Notes under the pieces: model-generated
What the model saw: only the letters and a program-made list of their open reading frames with translations
Database searches by the model: none
What the model was told of the DNA's origin: nothing
Made by a program: the position numbers and the translations under genes
Shown here: one piece after another, positions 1-11,740 of the stretch
How positions within the stretch are numbered: the stretch's first letter is position 1
Layout of the letters: every line of letters starts with the position of its first letter
NCBI GenBank assembly: GCA_039602395.1
Contig: JBCNJP010000017.1
Coordinates: 19,500,729-19,564,728, forward strand
Reading direction: 5' to 3'
Source of the DNA: Deinandra increscens subsp. villosa
Taxonomy: Eukaryota; Streptophyta; Magnoliopsida; Asterales; Asteraceae
DNA: 64,000 nt

Positions 1-655
1 CTCTGGTTGGTAGCTCCAATCGTGACTCCGTTTTTATAGTCAAAGGGTACAAATTGTTATGTCTTATCTATGCGGTATCAACTAGACAAAAGATACCAAG
101 AGTGGGTAAACAGTCAGTTTCGGTATTCAGGGTACATGGTAACATTTAAACTAGTCTTATCTGATATTGTCAAATTATTAACATGAATTGTTTTCAATTA
201 CTATTTCCATTCAACCTTCAACTGCTAGCACTTTAAACATGTGAAACTCACCAACAATTATTTGTTGACAGTTTTCTCGCATGAATTCTCAGGTACTTGA
301 TCTTATTTGTTGTGCATGCATCGGACCTGCTTGTTTTCCCGTCATTACATTTACGACTTTTCATTTGCTATCTGGAGTATGGTTATGCCTTTGGAGATTT
401 TCCCGACATAACACCTAACGGTGTCATGTCCTAAAAATCTTTTGAAAGCTTATGCGATATAAACTTAAACTATTTATTTTTCTCATTACAATTAATCCGT
501 TGCGTAATGATATTGGAAAAACTCCTAATTACTCCAACAACTTAACAATTTCCAAACGGCTCTTGTTGTTGAACCATCCAGAGTACGTTCGTAACCTTGA
601 CTGTGATAACCTTTTTCGCATCCCGACACAAATCTTACAGGGTGTGACACTTTAA
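1..655 (+). mobile_element. LTR-like retroelement remnant (3' part of a gypsy-type LTR)
   Basis: No gene is visible. The layout matches the 3' part of plant Ty3/gypsy LTRs: a stretch reading like the splice and leader zone ('actcacc' near 247, 'ttctcaggta' near 286), then an AT-rich tail ending in 'gggtgtgaca' near 650. The better-preserved LTR at 9117-9890 has the same order and also ends in 'gggtgtga' before its primer site. Assignment rests on layout only, and its 5' end lies outside the window. Confidence 0.35.
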
Positions 656-2305
656 ACCTTATCATTTCATCAGCCGACTTCTAGCCCTCAAACCCTCTCT
701 TTTAGCTAGATCTACGCCATTTTGTGATGAATCAACGAGAAGGAATCATCATCCATACGTTACCTAGTGAGGTATAAACTTTGTAGCCTTAAATTTCATG
801 CTTTTTTTGTGATTCATGTTCTTGCATGCAAATGGTTAAAGTTATATTTTTTATTATAGATCTAGACTAAATACATAATAAAGTTGATGTATTGACGATA
901 GATCTATGTTGCATGTTTGTTAGAGCATATTCATATGCTATAGAGTGTCTCGTGTATTGTATCTAAGTGAGCGTGTGTTAGTGAGTCTGTGTGTCAACAT
1001 ACCAAGGTGGCCGTACCATCTGGTATGTCGTACCAATTGGTCCGCCAATGGTACGCAGGCTTGTATGTGGTCACTATAAATAGATTGTGTTAGAATGAGA
1101 GTTTAACACTTCTGTCATTCTACACCTTTCTGTGTGTGTGTTCTAGAGAGAGAAACCAGAGCTTACTTCTTGTAATCTTCAAGTGATTAATAAGAACAAA
1201 GCTTATTTACATTCTCGTTCACTAGATTGATTGAAACATGCAGTAGTAAGATCATTTCGTATACTTACAATGTTGATAAACATATGATTTTTAAGATAGA
1301 TGTTGATGTATGTTGATGATGTTGTTAGATCTTGCATGCAATGCTATAAAGTTGACCTTTTTATGCATGAAATTCGTTAAAGATGTTGGCTTACTGGCTT
1401 AGGGCTAAATCTAGTCACTAGAGTGTTAAAGCTTGTAACTTGATGATGTTGATGTAATAAAGTTTAAATCTTTATAGTCGAATATGCATGCAAAGAAACA
1501 AAGGTGGTAGCTTGTTGGTTGTTTAGCAATAAAGGCGATAGATTTACGTTAGATTTTGCATGCAAGTTGATAAATGACCAGTCTTGATGATTATTATGCG
1601 ATTAAGTTCGAATCTTTACGTTGAACGATGCTCGTAAAGTGATAAAATTCAAGTTTTGATGATGAATAGTAATAAAGGACGTAACATATTGATTGATAAT
1701 GCATACAATGTGATAAAGAAGCAACCTTACCGTTTAATACGTGATAAAGATAGGATCTTTACGTAGGAAATTGATTGTTATGCATGTAATGTGTGACTCA
1801 ATGCGTAGTTAGTAATGATACGTGTAATTCGGATGTGAACAATTGTATAGACGTATGCTAGGATGCATGAAATGTGTAAACATGTTCGCTTAATTGTGAA
1901 CCATATGCATGTACAAATTCTAAGTCTCCCGCTTGGGTAGGAATGACAAGATTTTGTAAGGTTGCACCGTCAATCTTACACTGTACGTGTCGGATGGCGA
2001 ACAATAAGTGTAAAGGCCTGAATATGTGTTGCATAGTAACATAATATGTTTTGTATACGTGTTATGGTAGATATTCACGATCTCACTTAACGAATCCCCA
2101 ATGTGTATTTGGGTCAACTTGGTCAAACTTGGTGTTATTTGTATACAACAGGATGTCCAGTCGAACATAATGTGCACTTACACCTTTACGTGTCATAGGT
2201 GAAGTCTAGGAGATTCACCGATTCCTTGAGGCATTTGGATATATCGTTAGCACGCACCAGAGGTAAGTTTACTACCCTACTTTGAATGTTTTGTTTTTAG
2301 GGGGG
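656..2305 (+). mobile_element. Left part of a gypsy-type LTR, interrupted at 2305
   Basis: This AT-rich, gene-free stretch has a TATAAATAG box at 1075-1083 followed by a pyrimidine-rich leader, as in the U3/R zone of a long gypsy LTR. The sequence stops at a run of six G (2300-2305) where the Athila-like element begins. The matching continuation is at 9117, where further LTR sequence leads to a tRNA-Met-type primer site near 9892. The 5' boundary near 650 is a guess because no clean TG terminus or target repeat was found. Confidence 0.4.
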
Positions 2306-3536
2306 TGATCGACGTCGAAGTGTCGATCAAAAATAGAAAGTTAGTGTGTTCCAAATCACCTTACTTAAACAACTAGCAAGGGCAAGTGGGTTGTCGAATC
2401 CACGAGGAGTTAGTGGTTGGCAACTAGTTCTAATTGATTGTAATTGGTAAACATAATGTAAAAACAAAGATTTGATTTTTGATTGATTAATAACATAAAC
2501 AACTAAGAAATACAATTAAAATTTGCAATAAAAATAAAGATGATCACACCCGGGATTGATTCAATAGCAACACATGTAACTTAATGATTCTAACTTCATT
2601 ACTAAGTTACATAGACATAACCTAATTCTATGTTCACAATGATAGATACTACAAGATTAAGGAATCCGACACGAAGTTACTTAACGATTCAAGACCGATG
2701 AAGGACACGTATTAGGATGAAGTCTAAGTAGCATCAACCAATTATAATAGCAACAACACAACACTTAAGATTAATGATGAAAACCAATGAATGTCAAGTG
2801 TCAATTGCAACCATGGATAACAAGTCTTTAATCATGAACAAACATAGAAAACATGAATCTAAACTCCAATTACCGATATATCTAGATAATCAAAGCCAAA
2901 TTCATATGTGAGAAGTGTTTACATCAAGTTGAACATGTTTGCAAATATGAACCAAGTACCCGGAAGTGATCACGAGTGATTTAGCCTCTAATCATGATGA
3001 TTATGGAATGAATTTGATGTTTTTCGGTAGTGATTTTGATGAATTGGGATGAATTCCACTTGTTTCTCTTCAATTCCTTCGTCCCCTTTCGTCTCCAGCA
3101 CTCCCAAGTATGTTAGAATCACGTTTTTCTTCAAAAAACCTAATTTAAGTCGTGCAAAGTTGCTGAAAACCGCCCAGATTCGTCAGTCTGCCATAGACTA
3201 CGGCGGGGACCATAGTCTACGGCTCTCCCTACGGCCCTTCTACGGCCCTTGAGTACTGGACTACGGCGCTTCTGTTTTTGCCTCCTGACCACCATAAACT
3301 ACGGCGCTGAGCATAGTCTACGGCCTGTTGCTTCCAAACTTCATTATTTTGCTTCTTTTTAAGCTTCCAACACGTACGGGTCTCGATCCAAGTACTCGGA
3401 AGTCCAGAAATGCGTATATTCCTTCAACATTCACCTGTAACCAAAAACATAAACAAGATAACACGTTCCACACAATATTCCATGCTAAAACCTTCATTTT
3501 AACCATTTTTTACACAATCACCAAATCCGTATATCA
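2306..3536 (-). repeat. 3' LTR of the Athila-like element
   Basis: This 1231-bp direct repeat corresponds to 7871-9100 in the same orientation. Differences seen are at about 2337, 2351, 3226 and 3251. It contains short 'ctacggc' reiterations between 3190 and 3330. The small ORFs inside it recur in both copies and are not genes. Confidence 0.9.
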
Positions 3537-5358
3537 AACCTCCCCAACTTAATTCTTTTTCGTCCCGAAAAAGGTTTTGCTATAGGATCATAATTAACAT
3601 GCCAAGTCACAACATTATTCACATCAAAGCACTACTCGCATCTAAACTCGGTTGTCAATATAATTTGTCCACTTTAAACTTATGCCCTAATTGTCCCAAC
3701 CACCATACATGTCTCATATCACAAAGGTTTCATAAGAATTTATGGTTCCCACACTCAAATGCTCACAGTAAAACTTAACCTTCCTCACGGTTTATTGAGG
3801 ATTCACAGGCTCCCACTTTATGAACCATATACTAAAGCTTGACATCGTAGGGATTACATGAAGATTTAGCAAAGCCAAATATTGCATCAAGTTTCCAATA
3901 CACATGTATGACATCTCTCACAATTTACACTCCTCTCGGCTAGATATAAGGACTAGTAGAATATGTACTAGTATATGTATAGCACTCAGGATCAATAATG
4001 CAATACCATTATCATAGGCTCGTATGCAAATCAAATCTCCACCAACTAACACGAAACTTGACACAAATCAGGAGGTCTTTATATGGTTGTAATGATTGGC
4101 TGAGGTTAAGGGTATGGAAAGGGATTTTTAAAGTGGCGAAGGTGATCGAAATCCAATTTAAACAAACTATTAAAACAATCAACTAACAAGATAATGAATG
4201 GAATGTTTTTCCATGCATTACACGTACTTATTTTGTTTTTAGCACTACATGCTTTGGTCATTTTGACCTCATACATAGCTGAGATTATTTTTTTTTCTAT
4301 TTTTTTTTTTCTATCTTTTTTTTCATTTTTTTTTTTTGAATCTTTTTCTCTTTTTTTTTTTCATTTTTCTCTACTTGAAACTCGACAACTACTACAAACA
4401 TAACACAAATCAGATTTCGATCACACGGGTTAAAATACAAAGGCTATGAGGCTAGTTGGGTCAAGTAATTTTGGGTTAAAACAAATGAAAAGTGGGGGCT
4501 CAAAATGGCTTCTAAAGGATAATGTTGCGGGTAGGAGTTTCCTAGAAAGGCTTTAACTACGGGTTAATCCTAATGCCTCCATCATGTTTGTGTCAGTCTC
4601 GGTTCATGATCTTGAAATGCATAAACATACGAGTTCTAAAATGTATATCACATTATGATCATCACTCAACCAATAAAAGTATATCTAGAGAATCATGTAT
4701 AATATGCATTTTAGGCTCAAATTCTCACGGAAACGGTGGGAATGGGTTAAGATGTACACATGTGCGTTGTCTACCATCAAGCTTGTTATCCCCCGATTAG
4801 ATGTCAAAACTTCTAGAAACATGGTGTGTGAACAAGGACTACACTCTCAACCTATATTGTCCGGTTTCAGCTTTTTAAACCACAAACAAAGAGATGGGAA
4901 ACCACATAACACATTTATTCACAACAAAACCTTGAGACGGTGGAGGTCTAATTCGGGCTAAGCCTACCAACACACCGAAATTTAACATACTTTCATTCTT
5001 GATTACTTTATTTCTTCATCGCAACTTGGACATGTCAACCTTTCTATCATTTCCCATCTAAATGCAAAACATTTCCATAGGGCAACAATCATCTTAATCA
5101 CACAAAACACCTCCAACTTGATATCACATGAACCAAAAGAAAAAGGCCTAGAAAAATAAAATAAAATAAAAACACTTGGAAACAAAAAGTTCACCTAGAT
5201 TACCATATAAAATCATCAAAGTTACCATATGTCTACCAACATACCACAAAACACACATCACGTCTTAAGTTTTAGAAGTTTAACCACACAAAAGAAAGAT
5301 AAAGATAGAAAGGAAGGAATACATGGACCTGATCAATGAAGATCAGAGAGTATTCTGA
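3537..5358 (-). other. Non-coding 3' internal region of the Athila-like element
   Basis: It lies between the env-like ORF and the 3' LTR on the minus strand. No coherent ORF is present. It includes a T-rich tract at about 4287-4370, which is A-rich on the element's sense strand. A polypurine tract sits directly beside the LTR at about 3537-3550 and would prime plus-strand synthesis. Confidence 0.75.
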
Positions 5359-6972
5359 TCAATGAGACCCACGGTGTTGTCCAAACATCGACTCCCACAA
5401 TCCCGTAGCAAGTGGTGATGTATCAAACGGGTCAGTGGGCTGAGAACTGTTGTTGCTTGGGCCTACCTCTTGATGAGACGAGCTTGTTGATCTGGGCCAC
5501 CAATCGGGAGGAGCAAGTTGTGCATGTTGCGGAGGTGGTAAGGTAGCATCATAGGGTGGTAGAGTGCTATAATCCACCCTCTCATACGTCTCTGCATGTG
5601 GCAAACCGGCCATATAATCCCGCCTGTGCCGTTCCTGTTCAAAAAATTCAAAGAGATTATTATAGTATTTCTCCTGCTGAAAGATGGCGCATCGGGTAAT
5701 CTCTTCTCGACGTGCCTCCCGATGAGAAGCCGACTCTGATGCTTGAATCTCATACTCTGAATCCTCTGCATCCGACTCTTCTTGACTCTCATCACCTTCT
5801 TCATTTTCTTCTCTGACTTCTACATTCACCTCATTCTCATCTTCCATAGCTGCATCATCTCTTGGAATCACTACCTTCATCTTCACTTGCTTGTCTATCA
5901 AAATGTATTCTTTCTTAGTTTTACGGTACTCCCAATGCAATGATGATAACCGGCTAATACAATGAAGCACTTGTGGGTAATTATACTTAACCGCATTCTC
6001 TCCAATGGCACCCGCGTCAAACAAAAGTTTACTTAATAACCGAGCATGTGGGATTAAAGCTCTCTCAGAAGACTCTCTTGCTTCCCAAACGTTCAACATT
6101 AATAAATGTCGAAAAGATAACGTGGGCCGACTAGTCATTAATGCATATAACACCCTAACTTCATACTCTCGAACATAAGATCTATCACCATCTCTTGGAA
6201 TCACATTCCATCCAACAATATTCGTTAGCAATTTGGGGACAATCTTCAGATTCTTCCTTCTCAATGACATCTTCATACGCACCTTCCCTTCATTATACAA
6301 CTCAGTCAACATCTCGATCCAATCTGAACCCTTCTTTTCACAAAAAATGTACTCTCTGGATGGATATTCATATGGTTTTACCGGAAGAATATCCCCCGTG
6401 TCAAATCTTCCAATCTTTGTCAAAGTATCAAAAGAAAGCGTGACATTTTTTTTGTTCACCCTCCCAATCAACTTAGTGGTGTGTGGTGGATTCTTACCGG
6501 GAATTTTCTTCAATGTTGCCATCCATTCGATCAACTCATCCAAATAGATTTCCTCTTTATTGTCATTGTTGAACAACATGGCTTGCATCCAACCCAAATT
6601 TTTAAAGGCATCAACAACTCCAAAGGGTTCCCATCCTTCTACATTTGAGGTCCGTTCTGGGACCGGAATGGTACGTTTGTCCTTAACCTTCGCAATCTTT
6701 TCCTTGTACAAGTCTGCTTGCCACAACTTATCTAACGAGGACAGCGGTGTCTTTCTACCCCACTTCGGCTTTGGTCCTCTAGCGCTAACCGGTGCTGGTG
6801 GTGCTCGCGGTGCATTCTCAACTATTTGCAATTCACATCCGCCCCCTTCCGATTCTGCACCGGTTTCTTGTGTGGAGCTTTCATCCACTCTTGGTCTTTT
6901 GCTTGATTTTGCTGATTTCATGAAGGTAGATGCATCCTTGGTCTTTCCCATATTACCTACAAATAGATACAA
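5359..6972 (-). CDS. Athila-type env-like ORF (putative plant transposon protein)
   Basis: This open frame of 537 codons is the only long intact coding sequence of the element. A start at the second Met (MGKTKDAST, near 6951) is more likely than the first because the upstream codons lie in the gag junction. Visible parts are a basic, Ser- and Pro-rich N-terminus, a central globular region around residues 95-330 that resembles the putative plant transposon protein family of Athila ORF1, a strongly acidic stretch (about residues 375-410), then an Arg/Glu-rich helix and a Pro/Ser-rich tail. I see no signal peptide or obvious membrane segment, so the label env-like reflects position, not proven function. 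There is no frameshift, consistent with the element's youth. Confidence 0.75.
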   Translation of the reverse strand: MYLFVGNMGKTKDASTFMKSAKSSKRPRVDESSTQETGAESEGGGCELQIVENAPRAPPAPVSARGPKPKWGRKTPLSSLDKLWQADLYKEKIAKVKDKRTIPVPERTSNVEGWEPFGVVDAFKNLGWMQAMLFNNDNKEEIYLDELIEWMATLKKIPGKNPPHTTKLIGRVNKKNVTLSFDTLTKIGRFDTGDILPVKPYEYPSREYIFCEKKGSDWIEMLTELYNEGKVRMKMSLRRKNLKIVPKLLTNIVGWNVIPRDGDRSYVREYEVRVLYALMTSRPTLSFRHLLMLNVWEARESSERALIPHARLLSKLLFDAGAIGENAVKYNYPQVLHCISRLSSLHWEYRKTKKEYILIDKQVKMKVVIPRDDAAMEDENEVNVEVREENEEGDESQEESDAEDSEYEIQASESASHREARREEITRCAIFQQEKYYNNLFEFFEQERHRRDYMAGLPHAETYERVDYSTLPPYDATLPPPQHAQLAPPDWWPRSTSSSHQEVGPSNNSSQPTDPFDTSPLATGLWESMFGQHRGSH

Positions 6973-7531
6973 CTGTTAACTTCCATTTCGAATTGCCTCC
7001 CATATTACCTACAAAACCTTTAAACGTTGGAATGATGGAAAGGTATTGAGGACGGATTTCGAATTGCCTTCCATTTTGGTGAGGTGGCACTATCGGCGAT
7101 GGATTTCGGTGAATAGCCGGTCGGAAGTGGCTATCAACACCCATCACTCTTTGACCTTGTCGACCTTGTCCACCTTGAAATCCTTGTTGACCTTGGAATC
7201 CTTGTCCACCTTGGACCCCCTGATTGAAAACCCCAAATTGTTGGTTTTGTGGTTGTGCTTGAAAATCGGGATTATAATTCCATTGTGGTTGACCTTGACC
7301 TTGTCCTCCACCTTGATTGAGATGATGATCCCAATTGTTTTGTTGTCCTTCTCCATCTCCAGCACCACCATTGTCTCCTTCAAACCAACCCCCATCATGG
7401 TTTGTTCCATGAGGGCTACCTTGGCTACCATTAACTGAATTATTATCTGGGTCATTATCGAAATTTAGATACTCTTGATATCCATATTGACCTGCTCCTT
7501 GAAATTGACCTTGATTCCCCGGATTTGCCAT
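6953..7531 (-). CDS. Truncated Athila-like gag N-terminus
   Basis: The 192-codon frame is rich in Gln, Gly and Asn, with repeats of the type QGGQGFQGQQ around residues 105-128. It then carries a motif reading like the gag lead-in of Athila elements (near residues 140-172, ending SIIPTFKG). The usual capsid domain should follow, but the frame runs into about 20 unrelated residues and stops inside the start of the next ORF. The capsid, nucleocapsid and all pol domains are therefore missing. The break coincides with a short direct repeat, 'cccatattacctacaaa', present near 6947 and again near 6999, which suggests the deletion formed by template switching or recombination between short repeats. 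Confidence 0.65.
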   Translation of the reverse strand: MANPGNQGQFQGAGQYGYQEYLNFDNDPDNNSVNGSQGSPHGTNHDGGWFEGDNGGAGDGEGQQNNWDHHLNQGGGQGQGQPQWNYNPDFQAQPQNQQFGVFNQGVQGGQGFQGQQGFQGGQGRQGQRVMGVDSHFRPAIHRNPSPIVPPHQNGRQFEIRPQYLSIIPTFKGFVGNMGGNSKWKLTVVSICR

Positions 7532-7846
7532 GCTTGACCTTGATGAACTGCTACTACTGCTTTGAGCTTGAACAACTGGTTATGATGTAGATGCTCGCAA
7601 ACTAGATCTATGGAGAACTCTGTTGTTCCTTGCTAATCTTTCAATTTCTGGCTCAAATGCTAATGGTGAAGATCTTCCAGAAAACCGAGTGTGCATGCAA
7701 TAACCTATTACCTGCACAAGTAACACACCTCGCGTAGTAGAGAAATAACAAGCAATAGACTTTATGATATTTTTGGATTTTTGAATAAATTAAAAAAAAC
7801 AAAGAACAAGTACAAACAAATTAAAACTACAAACCAAGCGCACCGA

Positions 7847-7865
7847 CTCCCCGGCAACGGCGCCA
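7847..7865 (-). other. Primer binding site complementary to tRNA-Asp
   Basis: On the minus strand this reads TGGCGCCGTTGCCGGGGAG and sits five bases inside the 5' LTR. The first 18 bases are complementary to the 3' end of tRNA-Asp(GUC) including CCA, and the tRNA-Asp genes at 22440 and 23920 in this window carry exactly that 3' end. Use of tRNA-Asp is typical of Athila elements. Confidence 0.9.
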
Positions 7866-7870
7866 AAATT

Positions 7871-9100
7871 TGATCGACGTCGAAGTGTCGATCAAAAATA
7901 GAGAGTTAGTGTGTTCAAAATCACCTTACTTAAACAACTAGCAAGGGCAAGTGGGTTGTCGAATCCACGAGGAGTTAGTGGTTGGCAACTAGTTCTAATT
8001 GATTGTAATTGGTAAACATAATGTAAAAACAAAGATTTGATTTTTGATTGATTAATAACATAAACAACTAAGAAATACAATTAAAATTTGCAATAAAAAT
8101 AAAGATGATCACACCCGGGATTGATTCAATAGCAACACATGTAACTTAATGATTCTAACTTCATTACTAAGTTACATAGACATAACCTAATTCTATGTTC
8201 ACAATGATAGATACTACAAGATTAAGGAATCCGACACGAAGTTACTTAACGATTCAAGACCGATGAAGGACACGTATTAGGATGAAGTCTAAGTAGCATC
8301 AACCAATTATAATAGCAACAACACAACACTTAAGATTAATGATGAAAACCAATGAATGTCAAGTGTCAATTGCAACCATGGATAACAAGTCTTTAATCAT
8401 GAACAAACATAGAAAACATGAATCTAAACTCCAATTACCGATATATCTAGATAATCAAAGCCAAATTCATATGTGAGAAGTGTTTACATCAAGTTGAACA
8501 TGTTTGCAAATATGAACCAAGTACCCGGAAGTGATCACGAGTGATTTAGCCTCTAATCATGATGATTATGGAATGAATTTGATGTTTTTCGGTAGTGATT
8601 TTGATGAATTGGGATGAATTCCACTTGTTTCTCTTCAATTCCTTCGTCCCCTTTCGTCTCCAGCACTCCCAAGTATGTTAGAATCACGTTTTTCTTCAAA
8701 AAACCTAATTTAAGTCGTGCAAAGTTGCTGAAAACCGCCCAGATTCGTCAGTCTGCCATAGACTACGGCGGGGACCATAGTCTACGGCTCCCCCTACGGC
8801 CCTTCTACGGCCCTTAAGTACTGGACTACGGCGCTTCTGTTTTTGCCTCCTGACCACCATAAACTACGGCGCTGAGCATAGTCTACGGCCTGTTGCTTCC
8901 AAACTTCATTATTTTGCTTCTTTTTAAGCTTCCAACACGTACGGGTCTCGATCCAAGTACTCGGAAGTCCAGAAATGCGTATATTCCTTCAACATTCACC
9001 TGTAACCAAAAACATAAACAAGATAACACGTTCCACACAATATTCCATGCTAAAACCTTCATTTTAACCATTTTTTACACAATCACCAAATCCGTATATC
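7871..9100 (-). repeat. 5' LTR of the Athila-like element
   Basis: Near-identical partner of 2306-3536. The outermost base expected from the other LTR is missing where the repeat meets the G-run at 9101-9116. Confidence 0.9.
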
Positions 9101-9116
9101 GGGGGGGGGGGGGGGG
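9101..9116. repeat. Run of 16 G at the insertion edge
   Basis: Sixteen consecutive G directly follow the 5' LTR, and six G precede the 3' LTR at 2300-2305. The simplest reading is insertion into a poly-G tract. Homopolymer length in an assembly is not reliable. Confidence 0.8.
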
Positions 9117-9890
9117 ACAAGCAATAAAACATTTTGAAAGCTTTAGTAGATTTTTATACCACTCCTGTGAACAATAGTGATTCGCATTTTCCATTTTAAA
9201 GGCCTTTCATGACGTACCACTAATATACGGAATATTGGGGAAATACTAAATACTACTGGCCTGACGAGCCGCACCCGAGCTAGTCGCTCTAGCCTAATTG
9301 GGAGTTGAATGGGTGTTTTGTTGTTCTATCTTATTAGCATGCACACCAACACATGGTGGAAAGGTCAGTTCTACAAGTCAACTCTAGTTACGTTCACTAT
9401 GTGTTACAGAACTATATAGACTAGCTATCTATCAGTATATTAATGTTATCTAAACTTGGGGTCCTTGGAGGACCTGCATATGATTAGTCTTGAGGAGATT
9501 AACTGCAGTACTTTTGATTAACATTTGTTATTATACTTGTTTTTATAAACCTGTAAACTCACCACCCCTTGTGTTGACTTAACATGTTTCTTCTCAGGTC
9601 CATAGGTACGGCTTGGACTAGGGCGCACGTTAGGTGATGCATGCTTGTTAAGCTAAACGTTTGATTGCATTTGATCGCCGTTGTCATGAGCGCTTGTATG
9701 CGTAAAACATTTAAACTTGTTTAAAAACTTCATATTTCTACCACTTATGATTTACGCTTCCGCAACTCAACTCTGTGTTTTCAAATAATTTAAGCTCGTA
9801 CAGAGTCATTTTGTGTGTCTGATGACTTAGATCCTGGTTTGTCATGCCCCATGCAATGATACTCCGCAAGCGGATTTTGAGGGTGTGATA
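9117..9890 (+). mobile_element. Right part of the interrupted gypsy LTR
   Basis: This continues the LTR broken at 2305. It has the gypsy LTR leader layout ('actcacc' near 9560, 'ttctcaggtcc' near 9593) and ends 'gagggtgtgata' directly before 'ttggtatcagagcc', a tRNA-Met-type primer site at about 9893-9906. No coding sequence is seen. Confidence 0.55.
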
Positions 9891-11740
9891 GATTGGTATC
9901 AGAGCCATCAGCCATAGAGAACTAGGATTACATTAGATCCAACTATGGCTTTATAAGCACGTTAGACACACACATCAGACGCACCTATACATGATTCAGG
10001 GTATTGAGCAGAAGACTGAGATGGCACTTACGAGGCAACGTTAGGGAGACGAGTTCCTCCATAGAGTGGTGGACCACTATCGTCTGCAGCGTGATGAGAT
10101 CGCTAGCCTGAACATGGTGGTGAACCAGTAGAGGTATGATCCAATATTTGCTTCAGAGGGAAGAGCAGATGGCTGCTAGGATTGACACTCTTGAGGAGGA
10201 GGTTGAGCCCAATGAGGAGCCCGAGCCCGAGCCTGAGCCGGAGGAGCCGGTGGATTTTGAGGACGAGGGACGAGTCATTTCGGAGAGTGACCCTGATCAT
10301 TAGTCCTGCTATCTATCTTATTTTATCTATCTTTTCTTTTCTATGCAACTTAAATGTATGAAGTTGTTCCTTATCGTGACATGTAAATTTAGACTTCAGT
10401 TTTTAATGTGAATAATTTTGTGAACCAGTTGCAATGTTATTTAATTTGAGAATTATTGTTGAAAATTGCCACGTATTATTCTATACATGTTTGATTATTT
10501 GCACTATACTCCAATGGTGAATATTGGACGTGTTTCTCATATAGTGTGTATTATGAAAGATAGATAAATTACTGGTAGAGGACGAGGTCGTGACAGCGGC
10601 ATCAACATGACGACAACCGAATTGATGCCATGACCAGACAAAGTGTGGCTGCAGCATTAACAGCGTAAGCTCAAGTGTATCAAGCTGGTCATGGTGGGTG
10701 TACGTACAAGAATGTCATGTTATGCAAACCACACACATTCTGTGGAACTGAAGGAGTGGTTGGGTTGTTGAGGTGGATGGAGAAAGTTGAATCTGTGTTT
10801 GAAATATGCAGTTGTCTGATTGAGAGCATGGTAAAGTATGCAGCTGGAACATTTGAAGGTGCAACGTTGACCTGGTGGAATTCACAGGTTCAAGCCATGG
10901 GTTTGAATGTTGGGCTGAGTTTACTAGGCTTTTTGTTGAAGAATATTATCCAAGGAATGAAATTAAGAAACTGGAAGTTGAGTTTTGAAACCTAAAGATG
11001 GAAGGGTTGGAGATTGAAACTTACACTACTAGGTCACATGAGTTGGCATTGCTATGCCCGACCTATGGTTGATCCACCTTATAAGAGGATAGAGAGGTAT
11101 ATTGATGGTTTGGTTTCATAAATTCAGAGTGTGGACACTTCAAGTAATCCTGCAACGATTTGAGAAACTGTTCAGCTGGCACACAAGTTGATCGATCAGA
11201 CAGTTCAGCAAGGAACTCTACCGCCCCGAAATTGTCTTCTAGATCATCAAGCAACAAAAGGAAATGGGGAAATCAAAGTGGAGGTAGCAGTGAGAAGTCT
11301 TCATCTAGTCAGAATCAAAATCGAAAGTTCTATAACAACAAAGGGAATCAAAGCAACCAAGGTTCAGGAGGGTACCATGGAAAGCTCCCAAAATGCAACA
11401 AATGCGGGTATCATCATCAGGGAACTTGCAATGGTGGTGAAATGTAACAAGTGTGGGAGGAATTGGCACATGGCCAAAGTTTGTCGAGTTAAGGGTCAAA
11501 ACAATCAGAGCAACCAGATCAAGGCAACAACAAACCAGACATGATGTTTTGAGTGTGATCAGTTTGGTCATTTCAAAAGAGATTGCCCTAAGTTGAAAGG
11601 TAATGGGAATGAAAATCAGGGAGGAGCTGGAAATAGAAACAACAATAGTGGGAATAGTGGAGGAAATGGTGGAAACAGAAGGGGGCGGGCATTTATGATT
11701 GGAGTTGGTGAAGCGAGGAATGATGCGAACGTCGTTATTG
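9891..11740 (+). mobile_element. Degenerate Ty3/gypsy gag behind its 5' LTR
   Basis: After the primer site come broken gag pieces in shifting frames. Around 10130-10300 there is a coiled-coil-like, Glu/Pro-rich stretch. Around 10730-10990 there is the gag capsid core (motifs LRWMEKVESVF, KYAAGTFEGATLTWWNSQ). Around 11370-11600 there are CCHC zinc knuckles, the clearest being CFECDQFGHFKRDC. The reading ends near 11737 in the run-up to the protease (GRAFMIGVGEARNDANVV), after which unrelated sequence starts. Pol and the 3' LTR are absent. Many stops and frameshifts make it a pseudogene. Confidence 0.8.

Larger units (their letters stand above)
2306..9100 (-). mobile_element. Complete non-autonomous Athila-like (Ty3/gypsy) retrotransposon without pol
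   Basis: Read on the minus strand the order is: 5' LTR (7871-9100), tRNA-Asp primer site (7847-7865), partial gag (6953-7531), env-like ORF (5359-6972), a non-coding stretch, a polypurine tract 'ttggggaggtt' beside 3537, and the 3' LTR (2306-3536). The LTRs end TGATATACGG...CGTCGATCA. I counted about four mismatches in about 1230 bp, plus loss of one terminal base, so the insertion is very recent. No protease, reverse transcriptase, RNase H or integrase is present, so movement would need help from an autonomous relative. A run of G flanks both ends, consistent with a GGGGG target duplication. Confidence 0.85.

Noticed and set aside
3318..3552. Short ORFs on both strands that recur at 8883-9177
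   Set aside because: They are duplicated because they lie in the two LTRs of the Athila-like element; no protein resemblance.
7046..7455. ORFs of 130 and 103 codons in other frames
   Set aside because: They are shadows of the Gln/Gly-rich gag frame on the minus strand.
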